Below, piece by piece: positions 59,070-64,000 of a stretch of 64,000 nt of DNA; within the stretch, counting starts at the first letter, position 1; each line of letters starts with the position of its first letter. Below the pieces are notes generated by a model that worked only from the letters and a program-made list of their open reading frames with translations, did not search any database and had not been told where the DNA came from. The stretch is from Frateuria_A sp035695185 (GTDB lineage Bacteria; Pseudomonadota; Gammaproteobacteria; Xanthomonadales; Rhodanobacteraceae): positions 13,249-77,248 of the forward strand of contig NZ_DASSES010000105.1 in the NCBI RefSeq assembly GCF_035695185.1, given 5' to 3'. A program made the translations under genes and the position numbers.

Positions 59070-60299
59070 ATGAGTGTTGTGTCCACGTTGCGTGAGCTGA
59101 ACCATGACCAGCGCCACACGGTGCTGGCCAGTTTCCTGGGCTGGACGCTGGACGCCTTCGACTACTTCCTGCTGACCTTCGTGATCGTGGGCGTGGCCGG
59201 CGAATTCGGGGTCGACAAGCCGGAGGTGACGCTGGCGCTGCTGCTGACGCTGGCCGCCCGCCCCATCGGTGCCCTGATCTTCGGAAGGCTGGCCGACCGC
59301 TACGGGCGGCGGCCGATCCTGATGCTGGACGTGGTGCTGTTCTCGCTGTTCGAGCTGGCGACCGCGTTCTCCACCTCGCTCACGATGTTGCTGGTGCTGC
59401 GTTTCCTGTTCGGCATCGCGATGGGTGGCGAATGGGGTATCGGCGCCTCGCTGGCGATGGAGGCGATCCCGCCGAAGTCGCGCGGCATCGTCTCGGGCCT
59501 GCTGCAGAGCGGCTATCCCTGCGGCTTCTTCCTCGGTGCGCTGGCCAACTGGCTGCTGATCGACCACATCGGCTGGCGCGGGCTGTTCGTGGTCGGCGCC
59601 GCGCCGGCGCTGCTGGTGCTGTACATCCGCCGCAAGGTCCCGGAATCGCCGGTCTGGCGGCGGCAGCGCGAGGCACCCCGGGTCGGGCTGCGCGAGGCAC
59701 TGCGCGGTCGCTGGAAACTGGTGCTGTACATGATGCTGCTGATGACCGCCTTCAACATGTTCAGCCACGGGTCGCAGGACCTGTACCACACCTTCGAGGA
59801 GGTCAACCTGCACCTGCCCACCGGCTCCGCCGCGGCGTTCGTGCTGGTGGCGCTGCTGAACCTCGGGGCGCTGGCCGGCGGCCTGTTCTTCGGTGCGCTG
59901 TCCGAGCGCATCGGCCGGCGCCGGGCGATCGTCATCGCCGCGTTGTTGGCCATCCCCGTTATTCCGCTGTGGATGTACGGCGGCACGCTGGTGCTCTACG
60001 GCCTGGGCGCGTTCCTGATCCAGGTGATGGTGCAGGGCGCCTGGGGCGTGGTGCCCACGCATCTCAACGAGCTTTCGCCCGGGCACATGCGTGGCACGCT
60101 GCCGGGCTTCGCCTACCAGACCGGCAACCTGCTGGCGGCGGTCACCGCCACGGCGCAGGCGTGGATCGCCAGGGCACACGGCGGCGACTACGCATTCGCC
60201 ATGTCGGTGTGGATCGCCGTGGTGGCGCTGCTGCTGGCGCTGCTTGCCTGGCTGGGGCCGGAGGCGCGCGGGGTAGGCTTCGGCCACGCGCGGGACTGA
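59070..60299 (+). CDS. MFS transporter (sugar/aromatic-acid:H+ symporter type)
   Basis: A 409-residue 12-helix transporter. The MFS signature FGRLADRYGRRPIL, GIAMGGEWGIGASLAMEAIP, and SERIGRRRA are present. It is closest in pattern to the metabolite:H+ symporter or AAHS/NanT branches. Substrate unknown. Confidence 0.88.
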   Translation: MSVVSTLRELNHDQRHTVLASFLGWTLDAFDYFLLTFVIVGVAGEFGVDKPEVTLALLLTLAARPIGALIFGRLADRYGRRPILMLDVVLFSLFELATAFSTSLTMLLVLRFLFGIAMGGEWGIGASLAMEAIPPKSRGIVSGLLQSGYPCGFFLGALANWLLIDHIGWRGLFVVGAAPALLVLYIRRKVPESPVWRRQREAPRVGLREALRGRWKLVLYMMLLMTAFNMFSHGSQDLYHTFEEVNLHLPTGSAAAFVLVALLNLGALAGGLFFGALSERIGRRRAIVIAALLAIPVIPLWMYGGTLVLYGLGAFLIQVMVQGAWGVVPTHLNELSPGHMRGTLPGFAYQTGNLLAAVTATAQAWIARAHGGDYAFAMSVWIAVVALLLALLAWLGPEARGVGFGHARD

Positions 60300-60334
60300 T
60301 AGAATCCCCGGCTTTGCACCCCACGAGACAGGCA

Positions 60335-60820
60335 ATGAAGGCAGGCAAGGACAAGGTCATCGCGTTCCACTACACGCTCACGGTGGACGGCGACAAGGTG
60401 GAAAGCTCGCGCGACAACGGCGAGCCGCTGTGGATCCTGCTTGGCCACGGCCAGCTCATCCCGGGGCTGGAAAAGGCGCTGGAAGGCCATGAGGCCGGCG
60501 AGACGCTCGCGGTGGAGATCGCCCCGGCCGAGGGTTACGGCGAGCGCGAGGATGGCCGCATCCAGCGCGTGCCGAAGAAGTATTTCCAGCAGGCCAACAA
60601 GCTCAGGCCCGGCATGGCGACGGTGCTGGCGCTGAAGGAGGGCGGCCACCGCGCGGTCACCGTGCACAAGGTGGGCATGAGCACGATCGACGTGGACCTC
60701 AACCATCCGATGGCCGGCAAGACCCTGCACTTCGACGTGGCGATCGAGCAGGTGCGCGACGCCACCGAGGACGAGATCACGCACGGCCACGCGCATCCGC
60801 CGGGCCAGGAAGCGCACTGA
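60335..60820 (+). CDS. slyD: FKBP-type peptidyl-prolyl isomerase SlyD
   Basis: A 161-residue SlyD-like PPIase/chaperone: GDKVESSRDNGEPLWILLGHGQLIPGLEKAL typed in parts, IAPAEGYGERE, the IF domain, and a short His-containing tail (THGHAHPPGQEAH) that is shorter than in E. coli. ATG 60335. Confidence 0.94.
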   Translation: MKAGKDKVIAFHYTLTVDGDKVESSRDNGEPLWILLGHGQLIPGLEKALEGHEAGETLAVEIAPAEGYGEREDGRIQRVPKKYFQQANKLRPGMATVLALKEGGHRAVTVHKVGMSTIDVDLNHPMAGKTLHFDVAIEQVRDATEDEITHGHAHPPGQEAH

Positions 60821-60843
60821 AGCCGGGCTTCAAACGGTAACGA

Positions 60844-60872
60844 AAGCGGCGCCCCAAGGCGCCGTTTCCTTT
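60844..60872 (+). terminator. Intrinsic terminator after slyD
   Basis: Stem CGGCGCC (60847-60853), loop CCAA, GGCGCCG (60858-60864), followed by TTTCCTTT. The stem extends by AAG/TTT pairs. Confidence 0.8.
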
Positions 60873-60955
60873 GCACCTTCTCCCCTCCGGGAGAAGGTTG
60901 GTCCCGGCTTCAGCCCGCCGGATGAGCCGCCGATCCCGCCCCGGCCCGTCTTCCC

Positions 60956-61513
60956 TCAATCCAGCAGCCGCTTCCCGAACGCGAAGTGGTCGCGCCAGTA
61001 CGGCCCGTCGATGTCGTCCAGGCGGACCGTGCCGCCACTGTTGGGCGCATGCACGAATCGCCCCTTGCCGACGTACACGCCCACGTGGCTGATGTCCCCG
61101 CCGATGTCGAAGAACACCAGGTCGCCGCTGGCCAGTTCGGTCATGCGCCTGACCTTGCGGCCGTCCATCTCGGACATGGCGTGGGAGCTGTGGGGCAGCA
61201 CGATGTCGGCCGCATTGCGATAGATGTAGTCGACCAGGCCGCTGCAGTCGAAGCCGCTCTGCGGCGTGTTGCCGCCCCAGTGGTAGGGGGTGCCGACCAG
61301 CGCGATGGCGCGGAACAGGACATCGTTGGCAGTGCCTGCACTGGCTGCCGAGGGGGCCTTTGCAGGCAGGTCGGCCAGGGTCGAATGCGAAGCCCTGAAG
61401 GTCGGCTCGCGGCGGTGCGGGCTCCCGGCGCAGGCCGCCAGCAGCAGGGCCGCCGTCCCGACCAGGCCCATGCGCAGGCGCGTGGCAGCTGAAGGACGTC
61501 CGGACGCAGTCAT
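60956..61513 (-). CDS. NlpC/P60 lipoprotein endopeptidase
   Basis: A 185-residue lipoprotein. Lipobox AALLLAACAG (Cys28). The catalytic set is Cys90 (GFDCSGLV), His143 (DISHVGVYVG) and His155. It probably cleaves peptidoglycan peptides. GAGGT precedes ATG 61513. Convergent with slyD. Confidence 0.92.
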   Translation of the reverse strand: MTASGRPSAATRLRMGLVGTAALLLAACAGSPHRREPTFRASHSTLADLPAKAPSAASAGTANDVLFRAIALVGTPYHWGGNTPQSGFDCSGLVDYIYRNAADIVLPHSSHAMSEMDGRKVRRMTELASGDLVFFDIGGDISHVGVYVGKGRFVHAPNSGGTVRLDDIDGPYWRDHFAFGKRLLD

Positions 61514-61670
61514 GGCAACCTCGGCAGTGTTTTGGCCGAGCTTAGTCAATCAAGGGCTTGCGTCAAGTTGGTGAGGCTGGCTTGTAGCTTGCCGGATGCC
61601 GCGTCGGCCGGGCCCATTCACATCGATCAGCGGCGGGAGAGGCATGCTGGGGTGACTCCATGGAGGCTGC

Positions 61671-63014
61671 ATGACCCAGCATTTCGATCTGATCGTGCTC
61701 GGCGCCGGTTCCGGCGGGCTGACGGTGGCGCAGCGCGCCGCGCGGTATGGCGCGAAGGTGGCGCTGCTCGATCCGGGCCCGCCGGGCGGCACTTGCGTGA
61801 ACCTGGGTTGCGTGCCGAAGAAGGCGCTCTGGTTCGCCGCACAGCTCGCTCAGGGGCAATCGCTGGCGGTCGACTACGGATTCGACCTCAGGCCCGGCCG
61901 GCTGGACTGGAACCGTTTCCGCCTGATGCGCGAGCGCTATATCCAGGATATCCGCCGGCGCTACGCGCAACGGCTGGAGGAAGCGGGCGTGACGTGGATC
62001 GGCGCGGCCGGGCGACTGCTGGCGCGCGACACGGTGGAGGGAGGCGGCGCGCAGTACCGCGCCCCGCAGGTCATCATCGCCACCGGCGCCCGCCCGAAGC
62101 GGCTCCCGTTACCGGGCTTCGGGCTGGGCATGGTGTCGGACGACATTTTTTCGATCGAGAGATTGCCGCGTTCGATCGGGATCGTGGGCGGCGGCTACGT
62201 GGCGACCGAATTCGCCTGCCTGCTGCGGGCACTCGGCTGCGAGGTGGAACTGCTGATCCGCAAGCAGCTGCTCGACGGCTTCGATGCGGAGCTGGTGCAG
62301 GCACTGGCGGCCCAGATGCGCGAACAGGGCATCCGCATCACGCCGCAGAGCAACGTCACCGGGGCGCGCGGCACCGCGGGGGCCTTGCTGCTGGACGATG
62401 CCGGCGGAGCCGCGCACGGACCGTACGAGGCGGTGCTGTGGGCGGTCGGCCGCGTGCCGAACAGCGACACGCTCGGACTGGAGGAGCTGGGCGTGGGCCG
62501 CGACGGCAAGGGCTTCATCCAGGTCGACGCGCACCAGAACACCACGGTCCCGGGCATTACGGCGATCGGGGACGTGACCGCCTGTCCGGCGCTCACGCCG
62601 GTGGCGGTCTCGGCAGGGTACGCACTTGTCGAGCGACTGTTCGGTGGCCAGCCGGATGCCGGTTTTGACTACCAGGCAATCCCCAGCGTGGTATTCGCCG
62701 ACCCGCCGCTGGGCAAGATCGGCCTGACCGAACAGGAGGCGCGGGCGCGTCATGGCGATGCGGTGAGGGTCTTCGGCAAGCGCTTCGTGCCACTGCAGTT
62801 CGCGGTCGCCGGGCGACGCGAGCCGACCGTGATGAAGCTGGTCTGCAGCGGTGACGACGAGCGCGTGCTCGGCCTGCATGCGCTGGGTCCGGGCGTCGAC
62901 GAGATGCTGCAGGGCTTCGCGGTGGCGATGCGCCAGGGTCTCACCCGGCGCGAGCTGCGCGGCGCGGTGGCCATCCACCCGACGTCGTCGGAGGAACTGC
63001 TGCTGATGCACTGA
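61671..63014 (+). CDS. gor: Glutathione-disulfide reductase
   Basis: A 447-residue flavoenzyme. FAD motif VLGAGSGGLTVAQRAA, redox pair C42/C47 (GGTCVNLGCVPKK), NADPH motif GIVGGGYVATEFA, and C-terminal His436 in HPTSSEELL. It regenerates glutathione in the cytoplasm. GGAGG precedes ATG. Confidence 0.93.
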   Translation: MTQHFDLIVLGAGSGGLTVAQRAARYGAKVALLDPGPPGGTCVNLGCVPKKALWFAAQLAQGQSLAVDYGFDLRPGRLDWNRFRLMRERYIQDIRRRYAQRLEEAGVTWIGAAGRLLARDTVEGGGAQYRAPQVIIATGARPKRLPLPGFGLGMVSDDIFSIERLPRSIGIVGGGYVATEFACLLRALGCEVELLIRKQLLDGFDAELVQALAAQMREQGIRITPQSNVTGARGTAGALLLDDAGGAAHGPYEAVLWAVGRVPNSDTLGLEELGVGRDGKGFIQVDAHQNTTVPGITAIGDVTACPALTPVAVSAGYALVERLFGGQPDAGFDYQAIPSVVFADPPLGKIGLTEQEARARHGDAVRVFGKRFVPLQFAVAGRREPTVMKLVCSGDDERVLGLHALGPGVDEMLQGFAVAMRQGLTRRELRGAVAIHPTSSEELLLMH

Positions 63015-63045
63015 GGCCCTGCCGGGCCGGCGTTACACTGACCGG

Positions 63046-63828
63046 ATGGACATCTTCCGCCTCGATCAGGGCAGCGCGCCCCTGTTGATCAGCCTGCCGC
63101 ACGACAGCAGCCACATTCCCGACGACATCGCCGCGCGCATGCATCCCTCGGCGCGGCGGTCCCCGGACACCGACTGGCACGTCGCCCGGCTGTACGCGCC
63201 GCTGGCCCAGGCCCTGGGCGCGAGCCTGCTGCGACCGCTGGCCTCGCGCTACGTGGTGGATCTCAACCGGCCTGCCGACGGTCACGCGCTGTATCCGGGC
63301 AGGCGCGAGACCGGGCTGGTGTCCACCATCGGTTTCGACGGTGAGCCACTGTATCTGGAAGGCGCCCCGGACGTCGCCGAAGTTCAACGCCGCGTGAACG
63401 ATTATTGGCGTCCCTACCACGCGGCGCTCCAGCAGGAACTTGCGAGGTTGCGCGCCCTGCACGGGCGCGTGGTGCTCTGGGAGGGCCATTCGATCCGCAG
63501 CCGCGTGCCGATGCTGTTCGACGGCCAGCTGCCGGACTACAACCTCGGCACCGCCGATGGCGCCAGCTGCGGCGCGCCGCTGCAGGCGCGGCTCGATGCC
63601 GTGCTGCAGGGGCAGGACGGCTATAGCCACGTGGTCAACGGCCGCTTCAAAGGCGGCTACATCACCCGGCACTACGGCCGTCCGGCAGAGAAGGTGCAGG
63701 CGGTGCAGCTGGAACTGGCCCAGTACACCTACATGGACGAGGACAGCCTCGACTTCCTGCCTGCGCAGGCGGCGGGCGTGCAGGCGGTGATAGGCGCGCT
63801 GCTGCGCGCCTGTCTCACCGAAGACTAG
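63046..63828 (+). CDS. hutG: N-formylglutamate deformylase
   Basis: A 260-residue zinc amidohydrolase of histidine degradation (HutG). LPHDSSHIP, DTDWHVARLY, VDLNRPADG, WEGHSIRSRVP and NGRFKGGYITRHYG are conserved. No other hut gene is next to it here. Confidence 0.92.
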   Translation: MDIFRLDQGSAPLLISLPHDSSHIPDDIAARMHPSARRSPDTDWHVARLYAPLAQALGASLLRPLASRYVVDLNRPADGHALYPGRRETGLVSTIGFDGEPLYLEGAPDVAEVQRRVNDYWRPYHAALQQELARLRALHGRVVLWEGHSIRSRVPMLFDGQLPDYNLGTADGASCGAPLQARLDAVLQGQDGYSHVVNGRFKGGYITRHYGRPAEKVQAVQLELAQYTYMDEDSLDFLPAQAAGVQAVIGALLRACLTED

Positions 63829-63835
63829 GCTCGCC

Positions 63836-64000
63836 TCAGCGCGGCTCGCCGATGCGGCTGGCCAGACGCTCCAGTCCCGCCTCGTAGCTCGGCCAGATCG
63901 CGCCGTGACTGTCGATGTGCACGCCCAGGTCGTTCATGTGGCCATTGGTCAGGCTGTAGCACCAGGCGTGCACGCTGAGCTGCTGCCCGCGCTCCCAGGC
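63836..64000 (-). CDS. Beta-carbonic anhydrase, C-terminal fragment
   Basis: The last 54 codons of a gene continuing beyond the right edge: AWERGQQLSVHAWCYSLTNG, then HMNDLGVHIDSHG. The W-x-RG-x-x-x-xxHxWxY pattern is typical of beta-class carbonic anhydrases. The metal ligands lie outside the window. Confidence 0.75.
   Translation of the reverse strand, partial: AWERGQQLSVHAWCYSLTNGHMNDLGVHIDSHGAIWPSYEAGLERLASRIGEPR

Overview
This window is about 64 kb of very GC-rich chromosomal DNA, densely packed with genes. Gene content and order point to a gammaproteobacterium of the Xanthomonadales, most likely Rhodanobacteraceae (Rhodanobacter, Dyella, Luteibacter or Frateuria type). Support comes from the miaB-phoH-ybeY-corC block, a SUF operon led by an Rrf2 regulator, the peptidoglycan-recycling pair amgK-murU, the cysD-cysNC pair, and dispersed REP-like palindromes. 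No rRNA, tRNA, CRISPR array or insertion sequence was seen. The assignment rests on reading the sequence and remembered family features, not on a database search.

Region 1 (1-5400) is a housekeeping block on the minus strand: miaB, phoH, ybeY, corC and then, in the slot where lnt usually sits, a DUF4105/Lnb_N protein that runs off the left edge. A tandem array of palindromes separates miaB from phoH. Region 2 (5400-9560) holds a lytic transglycosylase and then the most interesting locus: a borosin-type (OphMA/SonM-like) peptide N-methyltransferase, a 97-residue separate precursor with a helical leader, and a periplasmic-TPR/GGDEF diguanylate cyclase, all within one tight operon. Region 3 (9590-18260) is a mixed accessory stretch: a methyltransferase, an unknown helical protein, a three-domain LigD, an alpha/beta hydrolase, a GST, a sugar O-acetyltransferase and a 2H-phosphoesterase-like protein.

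Region 4 (18377-27914) has a nucleotide-sugar dehydrogenase and the SUF iron-sulfur operon (rrf2-sufB-ACT-sufC-sufD-sufS), followed by a GNAT-Rieske pair. A PQQ-type sugar dehydrogenase gene on the opposite strand splits the two parts. Region 5 (28050-40790) carries an HWE histidine kinase, murU-amgK, a DUF763 protein, small envelope proteins, AsmA-GMC oxidoreductase, a 400-bp non-coding stretch of decayed repeats, DUF4142, GNAT and Maf.

Region 6 (40797-43456) is a lower-GC three-gene cassette: a secreted protein, a DUF2235 (Tle1-like) lipase and a membrane coiled-coil protein. It looks like an effector-immunity island. Region 7 (43565-64000) returns to core metabolism and envelope functions: a CPBP protease, MAPEG, a zinc peptidase, an extradiol dioxygenase, a TPR-sulfotransferase divergent from cysD-cysNC (PAPS supply), two DEAD-box helicases around S-formylglutathione hydrolase, an M4 protease, an MFS transporter, SlyD, NlpC/P60, glutathione reductase, HutG and the C-terminal end of a carbonic anhydrase.
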